Part shown: piece by piece, positions 18,209-27,456 of the stretch
How positions within the stretch are numbered: position 1 is the stretch's first letter
Layout: each line of letters begins with the position of its first letter
Source: Streptomyces sp. NBC_01471
GTDB lineage: Bacteria > Actinomycetota > Actinomycetes > Streptomycetales > Streptomycetaceae
NCBI RefSeq assembly: GCF_041438865.1
Contig: NZ_CP109450.1
Coordinates: forward strand, 6,698,001 to 6,762,000
Direction of reading: 5' to 3'
DNA: 64,000 bases
Notes under the pieces: model-generated
The model's input: the letters and a program-made list of their open reading frames with translations, nothing else
What the model was told of the DNA's origin: nothing
Database searches by the model: none
Program-made: the position numbers and the translations under genes

Positions 18209-19402
18209 GTGACCGAGCGCGTCGTACTCGCCTACTCGGGAGGCCTGGACACCTCTGTCGCCATCGGCTGGATCGCCGAGGAGACGGGCGCCGAGGTCAT
18301 CGCTGTCGCCGTGGACGTCGGCCAGGGCGGCGAGGACCTGGACGTCATCCGCAAGCGCGCCCTCGCCTGCGGTGCGGTCGAGGCCGAGGTCGCCGACGCC
18401 AGGGACGAGTTCGCCGACGAGTACTGCCTCCCGGCGATCAGGGCCAACGCGCTCTACATGGACCGCTACCCGCTGGTCTCCGCGCTCTCGCGGCCGGCCA
18501 TCGTCAAGCACCTCGTGGCCGCGGCCAGGAAGCACGGCGCCACCACGGTCGCCCACGGCTGCACCGGCAAGGGCAACGACCAGGTCCGCTTCGAGGCCGG
18601 CATCACCGCGCTCGGCCCCGACCTCACGTGCATCGCGCCGGTCCGTGACTACGCGATGACCCGCGACAAGGCCATCGCCTTCTGCGAGGCGAAGAACCTC
18701 CCGATCGCGACGTCCAGGAAGTCCCCGTACTCCATCGACCAGAACGTCTTCGGGCGCGCCGTCGAGACCGGGTTCCTGGAGGACATCTGGAACGCGCCGA
18801 TCGAGGACGTGTACGAGTACACCGCGAACCCGGCGGAGCCACGCGAAGCCGACGAGGCCGTCATCTCCTTCAAGGAGGGCGTCCCGGTAGCCATCGACGG
18901 CAGGCCCGTCACCGTCCTGCAGGCGATCCAGCAGCTCAACGAACGGGCCGGCGCCCAGGGCATCGGCCGCATCGACATGGTCGAGGACCGGCTCGTCGGC
19001 ATCAAGTCCCGGGAGATCTACGAGGCGCCCGGCGCCATCGCGCTGATCACCGCCCACCAGGAGCTGGAGAACGTCACGGTCGAGCGCGAACTGGCCCGCT
19101 ACAAGCGGCAGGTCGAGCAGCGCTGGGGCGAGATGGTCTACGACGGCCTGTGGTTCTCCCCGCTCAAGCGGGCCCTGGACGGCTTCATCAACGAGGCCAA
19201 CCAGCACGTCACGGGCGACATCCGGATGACGCTGCACGGCGGCCGCGCCACCGTCACCGGCCGTAGGTCCAGTGAGTCGCTGTACGACTTCAACCTGGCG
19301 ACCTACGACTCGGGCGATACTTTCGACCAGTCCAAGGCACAGGGTTTCATCGAGATCTTCGGCCTCTCCGCGAAGATCGCGGCCAAGCGCGACCTGGCCT
19401 GA
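18209..19402 (+). CDS. argG: argininosuccinate synthase
   Basis: ArgG joins citrulline and aspartate with ATP to form argininosuccinate, the penultimate step of arginine synthesis. The 397-residue protein starts at a GTG after AAGGAG and has the N-type ATP pyrophosphatase P-loop VVLAYSGGLDTSVAIGW, then AHGCTGKGNDQVRFE and SRKSPYSIDQNVFGR. It has its own ARG-box promoter and is followed 129 nt later by argH. This length is usual for the family. Confidence 0.97.
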   Translation: MTERVVLAYSGGLDTSVAIGWIAEETGAEVIAVAVDVGQGGEDLDVIRKRALACGAVEAEVADARDEFADEYCLPAIRANALYMDRYPLVSALSRPAIVKHLVAAARKHGATTVAHGCTGKGNDQVRFEAGITALGPDLTCIAPVRDYAMTRDKAIAFCEAKNLPIATSRKSPYSIDQNVFGRAVETGFLEDIWNAPIEDVYEYTANPAEPREADEAVISFKEGVPVAIDGRPVTVLQAIQQLNERAGAQGIGRIDMVEDRLVGIKSREIYEAPGAIALITAHQELENVTVERELARYKRQVEQRWGEMVYDGLWFSPLKRALDGFINEANQHVTGDIRMTLHGGRATVTGRRSSESLYDFNLATYDSGDTFDQSKAQGFIEIFGLSAKIAAKRDLA

Positions 19403-19433
19403 CCCGACCCGACCGAACCGACTCGTACGGCGT

Positions 19434-19488
19434 CCCCCTCCCCGCTCCTCCGCGGCGGGGAGGGGGTCCCCCCCCGGCCCTCAGGGCC
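19434..19488 (+). other. C/G-rich hairpins between argG and argH
   Basis: A perfect 12-bp stem pairs 19434-19445 with 19455-19466, and a second 5-bp stem lies at 19476-19488. They sit in the 129-nt argG-argH spacer without a following U run. They may partially terminate, protect or separate the two messages. Function is unproven. Confidence 0.4.
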
Positions 19489-19531
19489 TTGGGGGAAGCC
19501 GTGCATCCCGACCCTCTCGAGGAGCAACTCA

Positions 19532-20959
19532 GTGAGCAGCAACACCGGTGACGTCCGGCTCTGGGGCGGCCGTTTCGCCGACGGTCCTGCCGAGGCGCTG
19601 GCCCAGCTGTCCGCGTCCGTCCACTTCGACTGGCGGCTCGCACCGTACGACATCGCCGGCTCCCGCGCCCATGCCCGCGCGCTGCACACGGCCGGGCTGC
19701 TCACGCCGGACGAACTGGCCCGGATGCAGGACGGCCTCGACCGGCTGGCGGCCGACGTCGCCGACGGATCGTTCACCGGCACGGTCGCCGACGAGGACGT
19801 CCACACCGCGCTGGAGCGCGGACTCCTGGAGCGGGTCGGCCCCGACCTCGGCGGCAAGCTGCGGGCGGGCCGGTCCCGCAACGACCAGATCGCGACCCTC
19901 TTCCGGATGTACCTGCGCGACCACGCCCGGACCATCGGCGGTCTGATCGCCGACCTCCAGGACGCGCTGGTCGGCCTCGCCGAGGCGCACCCGGACGTGG
20001 CGATGCCCGGCCGCACCCACCTCCAGCACGCTCAGCCCGTGCTCTTCGCCCACCACGTGCTGGCCCACGTCCAGTCGCTGTCCCGGGACGCCGAGCGGCT
20101 GCGCCAGTGGGACGAGCGCACCGCGGTCTCGCCGTACGGGTCGGGGGCGCTGGCCGGGTCCTCGCTGGGGCTCGACCCCGAAGCGGTCGCCGCCGACCTC
20201 GGCTTCGAGCGCGGCTCGGCCGGCAACTCGATCGACGGCACCGCCTCGCGGGACTTCGTCGCCGAGTTCGCCTTCATCACGGCGATGATCGGCATCAACC
20301 TCTCGCGGATCGCCGAGGAGATCATCATCTGGAACACGAAGGAGTTCTCCTTCGTCACCCTCCACGACGCCTTCTCGACCGGCTCGTCGATCATGCCGCA
20401 GAAGAAGAACCCGGACATCGCGGAGCTGGCGCGCGGCAAGTCCGGCCGGCTGATCGGCAATCTGACGGGGCTGATGGCCACCCTCAAGGCCCTGCCGCTC
20501 GCGTACAACCGCGACCTCCAGGAGGACAAGGAGCCGGTCTTCGACTCCTGCGACCAGCTGGAGGTCCTGCTGCCCGCCTTCACCGGCATGATGGCGACGC
20601 TGACCGTCCACCGCGAGCGGCTGGAGGAGCTGGCCCCGGCGGGCTTCTCGCTCGCCACCGACATCGCCGAGTGGCTGGTCAGGCAGGGTGTTCCCTTCCG
20701 GGTCGCGCACGAGGTCGCCGGTGAGTGCGTCAAGGAGTGCGAGCGCCACGGCATCGAGCTGGACCAGCTCACGGACGAGCAGTTCGCGAAGATCTCCGAG
20801 CATCTGACGCCGGAGGTCCGTACGGTGCTCGACGTCCCCGGCGCGCTGGCCTCCCGCAGCGGCCGCGGCGGCACCGCACCGTCGGCGGTCGCCGTACAGC
20901 TCATCGAGGTCAAGGCCAGTCTGGTCATCCAGCACGCCTGGGCAGCGGCGAAGAAGTAG
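19532..20959 (+). CDS. argH: argininosuccinate lyase
   Basis: ArgH splits argininosuccinate into arginine and fumarate. The 475-residue protein belongs to the fumarase/aspartase superfamily and carries the signature GSSIMPQKKNPD with the flexible catalytic-serine loop, plus RSRNDQIATLFRMYLRD and GRTHLQHAQPV. The GTG at 19532 follows GAGGAGC. It is downstream of argG and ends before a strong hairpin at 20981, so argGH is probably one transcription unit with partial internal termination. Confidence 0.97.
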   Translation: MSSNTGDVRLWGGRFADGPAEALAQLSASVHFDWRLAPYDIAGSRAHARALHTAGLLTPDELARMQDGLDRLAADVADGSFTGTVADEDVHTALERGLLERVGPDLGGKLRAGRSRNDQIATLFRMYLRDHARTIGGLIADLQDALVGLAEAHPDVAMPGRTHLQHAQPVLFAHHVLAHVQSLSRDAERLRQWDERTAVSPYGSGALAGSSLGLDPEAVAADLGFERGSAGNSIDGTASRDFVAEFAFITAMIGINLSRIAEEIIIWNTKEFSFVTLHDAFSTGSSIMPQKKNPDIAELARGKSGRLIGNLTGLMATLKALPLAYNRDLQEDKEPVFDSCDQLEVLLPAFTGMMATLTVHRERLEELAPAGFSLATDIAEWLVRQGVPFRVAHEVAGECVKECERHGIELDQLTDEQFAKISEHLTPEVRTVLDVPGALASRSGRGGTAPSAVAVQLIEVKASLVIQHAWAAAKK

Positions 20960-20980
20960 CCGCACCGCCACCGGGTCCGA

Positions 20981-21016
20981 CAGCGCCCGGCACCTCCACC
21001 CGGGTGCCGGGCGCTG
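20981..21016 (+). terminator. terminator after argH
   Basis: A perfect 14-bp stem (20981-20994 with 21003-21016) with an 8-nt loop lies 21 nt after the argH stop. There is no U tract, as is common for Streptomyces terminators. Confidence 0.75.
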
Positions 21017-21080
21017 TCGTGCGCGATCGCGGGTAGGGGTGACAGGGACCGCATCCCCCGACCCGCGCAGGGAGCCCCCG

Positions 21081-22052
21081 ATGCCCTTCGCCCGCCTCAC
21101 GGCAGCGACCACCCCCACGGCCCACATCGGACTCGGCCTGGCAGCCGTAGGCAGGCCGGGCTACATCAACCTCGGCCGCGACCAGGACCTGCCCGCCGAC
21201 CGCAGCCCGGAGAACCTGCTCGCCCGTACGCATGAACTCCTGGACGCCGCCTACGCGCAGGGCGTGCGCTACTTCGACGTCGCCCGCTCCTACGGCCGCG
21301 CCGAGGCGTTCCTCGCCGAGTGGCTGCACGCCAGGCCCGCCGTCCAGGACGTCGTGATCGGCAGCAAGTGGGGCTACACCTACACCGCGGACTGGCGCAC
21401 CGACGCCGAGGTCCACGAGGTCAAGGACCACAGCGTCGCCACCTTCGACCGGCAGCGCACCGAGACCGGCATGCTGCTGGGGGAGCGGCTGGACCTCTAC
21501 CAGATCCACTCCCTGACCACCGACAGCCCGGCCCTGACCGACACCGGGCTGCACGCCCGGCTGGCCGCGCTCGCGGCGGAAGGCGTGACGGTCGGGTTCT
21601 CCACGAGCGGCCCCGCCCAGGCGGACACCGTCCGGGCGGCGCTCGCGGTCACGGTCGACGGCGCACCGCTCTTCCGCTCGGTGCAGAGCACCTACAACCT
21701 GCTGGACCCCTCGGTGGGCGAGGCGCTGGCAGAGGCCCACGAGGCGGGGCTCTCCGTGATCGTCAAGGAGGCGGTGGCCAACGGCCGTCTGGCCGGCAGC
21801 GCAGCGCCGGCACCGCTGCGCGACATCGCCGAGGAGACCGGTACGACCCCCGACGCCGTCGCGCTGGCCGCGATCCTGCGCCGCCCCTGGGCGACGGTGG
21901 TGCTCTCCGGGGCGGCCACCGCCGTACAGCTGTCGGCCAATCTGCACGCGGCGGTGGCCGACCTCGGCGACGAGCAGCTGGAGCGGCTGGCCGGGCTGCG
22001 CGAGGAGCCCGCCGCGTACTGGCAGCAGCGGGCGAAACTGCCCTGGAGCTGA
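21081..22052 (+). CDS. aldo/keto reductase
   Basis: A 323-residue NAD(P)H-dependent oxidoreductase of the AKR superfamily. The catalytic tetrad is recognisable: Asp and Tyr in YFDVARSYGRAEAFL, Lys in IGSKWGYTY and His in LYQIHSLT. SVQSTYNLLDPS and VVLSGAATAVQLSANL fit cofactor contacts near the C-terminus. The substrate is unknown. The ATG at 21081 is preceded by AGGGAG. The gene stands alone between argH and the convergent PRPP synthetase gene. Confidence 0.88.
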   Translation: MPFARLTAATTPTAHIGLGLAAVGRPGYINLGRDQDLPADRSPENLLARTHELLDAAYAQGVRYFDVARSYGRAEAFLAEWLHARPAVQDVVIGSKWGYTYTADWRTDAEVHEVKDHSVATFDRQRTETGMLLGERLDLYQIHSLTTDSPALTDTGLHARLAALAAEGVTVGFSTSGPAQADTVRAALAVTVDGAPLFRSVQSTYNLLDPSVGEALAEAHEAGLSVIVKEAVANGRLAGSAAPAPLRDIAEETGTTPDAVALAAILRRPWATVVLSGAATAVQLSANLHAAVADLGDEQLERLAGLREEPAAYWQQRAKLPWS

Positions 22053-22098
22053 CGACGGCCCCGAACCGGGCCCCGGCGCCGGGCCGGGGCCCGGGTTC

Positions 22099-23043
22099 TC
22101 AGGACGGGTCGAAGAGCGCGCTCACCGATTCGCCGTTGTGGATCCGCCGCATCGCCTCGGCCAGTGCCGGGGCGATGGAGAGGACCGTGAGCTTGTCGGT
22201 GTGCTCACCGGGCGGTATCGGCACGGTGTTCGTGCAGACGATCTCCAGCACGTCGGGCTGGTCCGAAAGCCGCTTGAGCGCACCCGAGGCGAACAGCCCG
22301 TGCGTACAGGCCACCCGGATCGACCGCGCTCCCAACTCGCGGAGCCGGTCGAGGAGTTCCAGTACGGTGCTGCCCTTGGCGATCTCGTCGTCCAGGACGA
22401 TGATGTCGCGGCCCGCGACCTCACCGATGACGGAGCTGATGGCCACCCGGTCGTCGGCGAAGCGCTGCTTGGCGCCGGCCGCCACCTGTACGCCCAGCAT
22501 CCGCGCGAAGGCCGCCGCCTCCTTGGCATTGCCGAGGTCCGGCGAGACGACCGTGGTACGCGAGACGTCGTAGCCGCGGAAGTGTTCGGCCAGCTCGCGC
22601 AGCGCGTGCAGATGGTCGACCGGGACCGAGAAGAACCCGTGCACCTGGGGGGAGTGCAGGGTCAGCGCCAGCACCCGGCTCGCCCCGGAGTTCACCAGCA
22701 GATCCGCCACCAGCCGGCCCCCGATGGAGATCCGCGGCGCGTCCTTCTTGTCCGAACGGGCGTAGGCGTAGTGCGGCATCACCACGGTGATCCGGCCGGC
22801 CGACGCGCCACGGGCCGCGTCGCACATCAGCAGCAGCTCGACGAGGTTCTCCTGCACCGGGGTGACCAGGGGCTGGATCAGGAAGACGTCCCGTTCACGG
22901 CAGTTGGCCTGGAGCTGTACCTCCAGGCAGTCGTTGGCGAACCGGTTGACCCGTACCGGACTCAGGGGAACGCCCAGATGCGCGGTGACCTCCTCGGCCA
23001 GCTCGGGGTGGGCGCTACCGCTGAATACGGCGATGTCTCGCAC
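22099..23043 (-). CDS. prs: ribose-phosphate pyrophosphokinase (PRPP synthetase)
   Basis: This enzyme makes 5-phosphoribosyl-1-pyrophosphate from ribose-5-phosphate and ATP for nucleotide, His and Trp synthesis. The 314-residue protein has the flexible-loop region DKKDAPRISIGGRLVADLL and a PRPP-binding loop IIVLDDEIAKGSTVLE, with DDEIAKG instead of the more usual DDMIDTAG. It therefore looks like a divergent paralogue rather than the main Prs, which is probably elsewhere. The GTG at 23043 follows AAGGAG. It is divergent from a tetR gene. Confidence 0.85.
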   Translation of the reverse strand: MRDIAVFSGSAHPELAEEVTAHLGVPLSPVRVNRFANDCLEVQLQANCRERDVFLIQPLVTPVQENLVELLLMCDAARGASAGRITVVMPHYAYARSDKKDAPRISIGGRLVADLLVNSGASRVLALTLHSPQVHGFFSVPVDHLHALRELAEHFRGYDVSRTTVVSPDLGNAKEAAAFARMLGVQVAAGAKQRFADDRVAISSVIGEVAGRDIIVLDDEIAKGSTVLELLDRLRELGARSIRVACTHGLFASGALKRLSDQPDVLEIVCTNTVPIPPGEHTDKLTVLSIAPALAEAMRRIHNGESVSALFDPS

Positions 23044-23111
23044 GTACCGCTCCTTGATCGGTCGGAGTCCGTCGAACCGGCGTCTCGCGGCCATGCTACT
23101 GGGCGAAATGG

Positions 23112-23151
23112 ATGAGACGTAGCTGTCTCATTGTGGTTATGGTTGTCTCAT
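23112..23151. promoter_or_regulatory. TetR operator and leaderless promoter
   Basis: The perfect inverted repeat ATGAGAC-gtagct-GTCTCAT lies at 23112-23131, and a third half-site GTCTCAT at 23145-23151 overlaps the tetR start codon. TATGGT (23138-23143) is 6 nt before the ATG at 23150, so the mRNA is predicted to be leaderless, with the operator covering the -35 region. This suggests autorepression. Confidence 0.72.
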
Positions 23152-23701
23152 GACTGTCGACCGGGACCAGGTGCTGCGCACCGCGGCCACCCTGCTCACC
23201 CGTAAGGCGACCGCCACCATGGACGAGGTCGCCAGGGCGGCCGGGATCGGCCGGGCCACCCTCCACCGGCACTTCGCGGGCCGCGACGCGCTGGTCAGGG
23301 CCCTGGAGGAGTTCGGCATCGCGGAGTTCGAGGCGGCGCTCGACGCGGCCAGGACCGACGAGGGAACGGCCGTGGACGCACTGCGGCGCTTCATCGACGA
23401 AGTCCGGCCCTCCGCCGGGCTGCTCGCCTTCCTCGTCACCGAGAACGAACTCTTCGAGGGCAAAGCGGTGAACGAGGGCTGGGCCCGGCTCGACGCCCGC
23501 GTCTCCGCCCTCTTCCGGCGCGGCCAGGAGGCCGGGGAACTCCGGATCGACCTCACCCCCGCATGGCTGACCGAGGCGCTCTACGGGCTCATCGGCACCT
23601 GCGCGTGGGCAATACAGGACGGCCGGGTCGCGGCCAATGACTTCTCTTACATGATCGCCGAGTTGCTGCTCGGCGGCGCACAACGGAGCGTGGAGCAATG
23701 A
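23150..23701 (+). CDS. TetR family regulator of an efflux pump
   Basis: A 183-residue TetR protein with the helix-turn-helix VLRTAATLLTRKATATMDEV and GIGRATLHRHFAGRDAL, and a variable ligand-binding C-terminus. The stop overlaps the start of an MFS drug-transporter gene as ATGA, so the two are translated together. It probably represses its own operon by binding the GAGAC/GTCTC palindrome just upstream and is released by a transported compound (inference from layout). Confidence 0.9.
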   Translation: MTVDRDQVLRTAATLLTRKATATMDEVARAAGIGRATLHRHFAGRDALVRALEEFGIAEFEAALDAARTDEGTAVDALRRFIDEVRPSAGLLAFLVTENELFEGKAVNEGWARLDARVSALFRRGQEAGELRIDLTPAWLTEALYGLIGTCAWAIQDGRVAANDFSYMIAELLLGGAQRSVEQ

Positions 23702-25227
23702 CCGGTACCACCCGGCGGACGAGCGGCTCCGAGGACACTCGCAGTCCCAGCCGCTGGCTCGCCCTTGCCGTGCTCGTCCTCGCCGTGCTGCTGGTCGCCG
23801 TCGACGCGACCGTGCTCGGCCTGGCGACCCCCTTCCTGAGCGAGGACCTCAAACCATCGGGCACCCAGCTGCTCTGGATCGGCGACATCTACTCGTTCGT
23901 CATCGCCGGACTGCTGGTCTCCATGGGCAGCCTCGGCGACCGGATCGGCCGTAAGAAGCTGCTGCTCACCGGTGCTGTCGCCTTCGGCGGGATCTCCGTG
24001 CTGAACGCCTACGCGAACAGTCCCGAGATGATGATCGCCGCGAGGGCGCTGCTCGGCGTCGCGGGTGCCACGCTGATGCCGTCCACCCTGGCGCTGATCC
24101 GCAACATCTTCCACGACCCGAAGGAACGCAGCCTCGCCGTCGGGATCTGGGGCGCGGCCGCGTCGGCCGGTACCGCGGTCGGTCCGGTGGTCGGCGGTTT
24201 CCTGCTGGAGAACTTCTGGTGGGGCTCGGTCTTCCTCATCAACCTGCCGGTGATGCTGGTCCTCGTGGTGGTCGGCGTGAAGGTGCTGCCCGAGTCGCGC
24301 GACCCGCACCCCGGCCCGTGGGACCTGGTCAGTGTGGGCCTCTCGCTGGTCGGCGTGATGGCAGTGGTGTACGCGGTGAAGGAGGCGGCGGCCAACGGCA
24401 TCCACTGGGACACCCTGGCGTCCGCCGTGGTCGGCGTGCTGGCCCTGCTCTGGTTCGCCCGTCGCCAGCTGACCCTGGAATCGCCGCTGCTCGACATGCG
24501 GCTCTTCCACCACCGTGGCTTCTCCGGGGCGGTCCTGGCCGATCTGCTGACCATTCTCGGCCTCTCGGGACTCGTCTTCTTCCTCTCGCAGTTCCTCCAG
24601 CTGGTGCAGGGGCGTTCCCCGCTGGCCGCCGGTCTGATCGAACTTCCGGCAGCAGTGGGAGCGGTCGCCACCGGGCTGATGGCCGGATACATGGCGCGCC
24701 GGGCGTCGGTGCGCAGCGCGGTGGCCGGCGGTCTGGCGGCGGTCGCGGTGGCCCTCGCGGGCTGTGTGTGGGTCAGCTCGTCGACCGGTGTGGTGGCGCT
24801 GGGGGCGGCCCTGTTCTTCGGTGGTCTCGGAGCGGGTCTGGCCTTCACCGTGACCTCCGACGTCCTTCTCTCCAGCGTCCCCAAGGACCAGGCGGGCGCG
24901 GCGTCCGCCGTGTCCGAGACCGCGTACGAACTGGGTACGGCACTGGGGATCGCCCTGCTCGGCTCGGTGGTCACCGGCATCTACCGGGGCTTCTCCATCC
25001 CGCACGGGGTTCCCGCGGGCGCGGCGGAAGCGGCCCACGAGTCGCTCGGCGGCGCCGTCGAGGCGGCGAAGACCCTGCCCCACGACCAGGGCGCCGCGCT
25101 GCTCTCCTCCGCCCAGGAGGCCTTCACCCACGGTTTCCAGGCGGCGGCCGGAGTCGGCTCCGTCGTCCTGTTCGCCACAGCGGTGACGTCGTGGTTCCTG
25201 CTCAGGGGGCAGAAGCTCGACGTCTGA
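23698..25227 (+). CDS. MFS drug efflux transporter (DHA2/QacA-type)
   Basis: A 509-residue membrane protein with about fourteen hydrophobic segments, as in the DHA2 drug:H+ antiporters. Visible motifs are VDATVLGLATPFL in helix 1, motif A GSLGDRIGRKKLL and motif C GTAVGPVVGGFLLE in helix 5. Such pumps export cationic dyes, disinfectants or antibiotics. It is coupled to the upstream tetR gene by a 4-nt overlap and ends at a strong bidirectional terminator. The substrate is unknown. Confidence 0.92.
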   Translation: MTGTTRRTSGSEDTRSPSRWLALAVLVLAVLLVAVDATVLGLATPFLSEDLKPSGTQLLWIGDIYSFVIAGLLVSMGSLGDRIGRKKLLLTGAVAFGGISVLNAYANSPEMMIAARALLGVAGATLMPSTLALIRNIFHDPKERSLAVGIWGAAASAGTAVGPVVGGFLLENFWWGSVFLINLPVMLVLVVVGVKVLPESRDPHPGPWDLVSVGLSLVGVMAVVYAVKEAAANGIHWDTLASAVVGVLALLWFARRQLTLESPLLDMRLFHHRGFSGAVLADLLTILGLSGLVFFLSQFLQLVQGRSPLAAGLIELPAAVGAVATGLMAGYMARRASVRSAVAGGLAAVAVALAGCVWVSSSTGVVALGAALFFGGLGAGLAFTVTSDVLLSSVPKDQAGAASAVSETAYELGTALGIALLGSVVTGIYRGFSIPHGVPAGAAEAAHESLGGAVEAAKTLPHDQGAALLSSAQEAFTHGFQAAAGVGSVVLFATAVTSWFLLRGQKLDV

Positions 25228-25248
25228 CGCCACCGCTCGCCACTGCAC

Positions 25249-25296
25249 GTACGGCGGAGGGCCACCCGGGACGATCCGGGTGGCCCTCCGCCGTAC
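25249..25296. terminator. bidirectional terminator
   Basis: A perfect 21-bp stem (25249-25269 with 25276-25296) and 6-nt loop lies between the convergent efflux and acyltransferase genes. It can serve both strands. Confidence 0.85.
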
Positions 25297-25312
25297 ATGC
25301 AGTGGTGCCGGG

Positions 25313-25984
25313 TCAGGCGGCCTTCGCCTTCGTGGCGTAGATGTCGACGTACTCCTGGCCGGAGAGCCGCATGACCTCGGCCATCACCGAGTCCGTGACC
25401 GCGCGCAGCACGTAGCGGTCGCGGTCCATGCCGTCGTAGCGCGAGAACTCCATCGGCTCACCGAAGCGGACCGTGACCTTCCCGGGCCGCGGCAGACCGG
25501 AGCCGTTCGGCTGGATCTTGTCCGTACCGATCATCGCGAACGGCACCACGGGTGCGCCCGTCATCAGGGTCAGCCGTGCGATGCCCGTACGGCCGCGGTA
25601 CAGCCGTCCGTCGGGGGAGCGGGTCCCCTCCGGGTAGATCGAGAACGCCTTGCCGTCCTCCAGGATCTGGCGGCCGGTCATCAGGGCGGCGACACCGCCG
25701 CGTCCGCCGTCGCGGTCCACCGGGATCATCCCGACACCGGTGAAGAACCAGGCCATCAGACGGCCCTTCAGCCCCTTGCCCGTGACGTACTCGTCCTTGC
25801 CGATGAAGAAGACCTGCCGCTGCACGCAGATCGGCATGATCATCGAGTCGATGAACGTCAGGTGGTTGCCGGCGAGGATGACCGGACCTGTCCCGGGGAT
25901 GTTCTCGACGCCTTCCACCCGCGGGCGGAACATCAGACGCATGATCGGTCCGAGCACTGCCTTGATGAGCGCCAGTCGGGACAA
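25313..25984 (-). CDS. 1-acyl-glycerol-3-phosphate acyltransferase family protein
   Basis: A 223-residue PlsC-family acyltransferase with the catalytic NHLTFID (HX4D), the FSIYPEGTRS glycerophosphate-binding motif and VVPFAMIGTDKI. It transfers an acyl group to lysophosphatidate or a related acceptor at the membrane. The start is set at the TTG at 25984 because GGAGGA lies at ideal distance before it and the sequence from there (SRLALIKAVLGPIMRLMFRP) is family-like; the open frame runs further upstream but without a ribosome site. The gene is monocistronic and is followed by a shared terminator. Confidence 0.88.
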   Translation of the reverse strand: MSRLALIKAVLGPIMRLMFRPRVEGVENIPGTGPVILAGNHLTFIDSMIMPICVQRQVFFIGKDEYVTGKGLKGRLMAWFFTGVGMIPVDRDGGRGGVAALMTGRQILEDGKAFSIYPEGTRSPDGRLYRGRTGIARLTLMTGAPVVPFAMIGTDKIQPNGSGLPRPGKVTVRFGEPMEFSRYDGMDRDRYVLRAVTDSVMAEVMRLSGQEYVDIYATKAKAA

Positions 25985-26209
25985 CGGTTCCTCCGGAATC
26001 GGGGCCGGGCGGCCACGGTGAAGTATGTGCAGGTCGGTACGGTACTCGCGCGCCGTGGCACGGCGCACATCGGGTTCACCCCATTGATGCGCGGTGCAGA
26101 CGCGAGTTCGAGCCGTGTTCTGCGCGGTTTCACTCCACGTTAGGCGCAACTCCCTACCATCGGGCCCTTCAGCGTTGACAGGTGCGGGACATCACAGCGA
26201 GGAGTGCCC

Positions 26210-27379
26210 ATGTCGCACGGCGGACAGACAGGACCCGGACGGCGCACACTGCTCGGCGCGGCGGTGCTGGGTACGGCCGCGCTGGGCCTCCCGGGAACGG
26301 CGAACGCCGAAGGGCCCGGCCCCGGTCACGGCGGGCCGGGCGGCGGCCGCGGCAGCTCGTACGAGGACCTGCTCGTGCCCACGGTCATCGGTCACCGCGG
26401 AACGGCCGGCTACCGCCCCGAGCACACGCTCGGTTCGTACCGGCACGCTCTCGACCTCGGTGCCGACATCATCGAGCAGGACGTGGTGCCCACCAGGGAC
26501 GGGCACCTCGTCTGCCGCCACGAGAACGACATCACCGCGACCACGGACGTCTCCGCGCACGCGCGGTTCGCGGACCGCCGGACCACGAAGTCGGTCGACG
26601 GGACCGCCATCACCGGCTGGTTCACCGAGGACTTCACCCTCGCCGAGCTGAGGACGCTCCGGGCCAAGGAGCGCATTCCGGCCAACCGCCAGCACAACAC
26701 GCTCTATGACGGCCGCTGGCCGGTCCCCACCTTCGAAGAGGTGCTGCGCTGGGCGGAGCTGGAGGGCCGCAAGCGCGGCAGGCCGGTCTGGCTCCACACC
26801 GAGACCAAACACCCCACCTACTTCCGCGGGCTCGGCCTCGGCCTTGAGGAGCGCCTGGTCGCGCTGTTGCGCAAGTACGGCCGGGACCGACGCGATTCCC
26901 CGCAGTTCGTCCAGTCCTTCGAGCCGGGTTCCATCCAGCGCCTCGCCCGGCTCGCCGGCACCCCGGGCATCGTGCTGCTCGCCGATCCGGCGAGCCGGCC
27001 CTGGGACTTCGTACAGTCGGGCGACCCGCGCACGGTGGCCGACCTGCAGATCCCGGCGGGGCTGAAGTGGATCGCCTCCTACGCCCGGGGCATCGGGCCC
27101 ACGCTCGACTCGGTCATCCCGAAGGACCGCGACGGCCGTCTCACCGAGCCGACCACCCTGGTGCGGGACGCCCACGCGCGGGGCCTGCTCCTCCACCCGT
27201 ACACGATGCGCAACGAGAACACCTTCCTGCCCGCGGACTTCCGGCGCGGTACGGACCCGAACGCCTACGGCGACGCCTTCGGTGCGTTCCGGGCGTACTT
27301 CGCGACGGGGATCGACGGGGTCTTCTCCGACAACGCGGACACGGCGCTGCTCGCGGCCGCCGACCACCGCGCCCGCTGA
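26210..27379 (+). CDS. secreted glycerophosphodiester phosphodiesterase
   Basis: A 389-residue GDPD-family enzyme that hydrolyses glycerophosphodiesters to glycerol-3-phosphate and an alcohol, outside the membrane. The N-terminus (GRRTLLGAAVLGTAALGLPG) is a Tat-type signal with twin arginines, ending near ANAEG. The catalytic and metal-binding motif is VIGHRGTAGYRPEHTLGSY followed by IIEQDVVPTRDGHLVCRHE. The C-terminal GIDGVFSDNAD completes the TIM barrel. The ATG at 26210 follows GAGGAG. It supplies phosphate and glycerol-3-phosphate from lipids or teichoic acid (family knowledge). Confidence 0.92.
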   Translation: MSHGGQTGPGRRTLLGAAVLGTAALGLPGTANAEGPGPGHGGPGGGRGSSYEDLLVPTVIGHRGTAGYRPEHTLGSYRHALDLGADIIEQDVVPTRDGHLVCRHENDITATTDVSAHARFADRRTTKSVDGTAITGWFTEDFTLAELRTLRAKERIPANRQHNTLYDGRWPVPTFEEVLRWAELEGRKRGRPVWLHTETKHPTYFRGLGLGLEERLVALLRKYGRDRRDSPQFVQSFEPGSIQRLARLAGTPGIVLLADPASRPWDFVQSGDPRTVADLQIPAGLKWIASYARGIGPTLDSVIPKDRDGRLTEPTTLVRDAHARGLLLHPYTMRNENTFLPADFRRGTDPNAYGDAFGAFRAYFATGIDGVFSDNADTALLAAADHRAR

Positions 27380-27456
27380 CGCCGCCGCCCTTCCCGTACG
27401 GGTGAGATACCGCCGCCGGGGCAACCGAGCCCCGCGGCGGCCGCGTCCCGCCCGGC

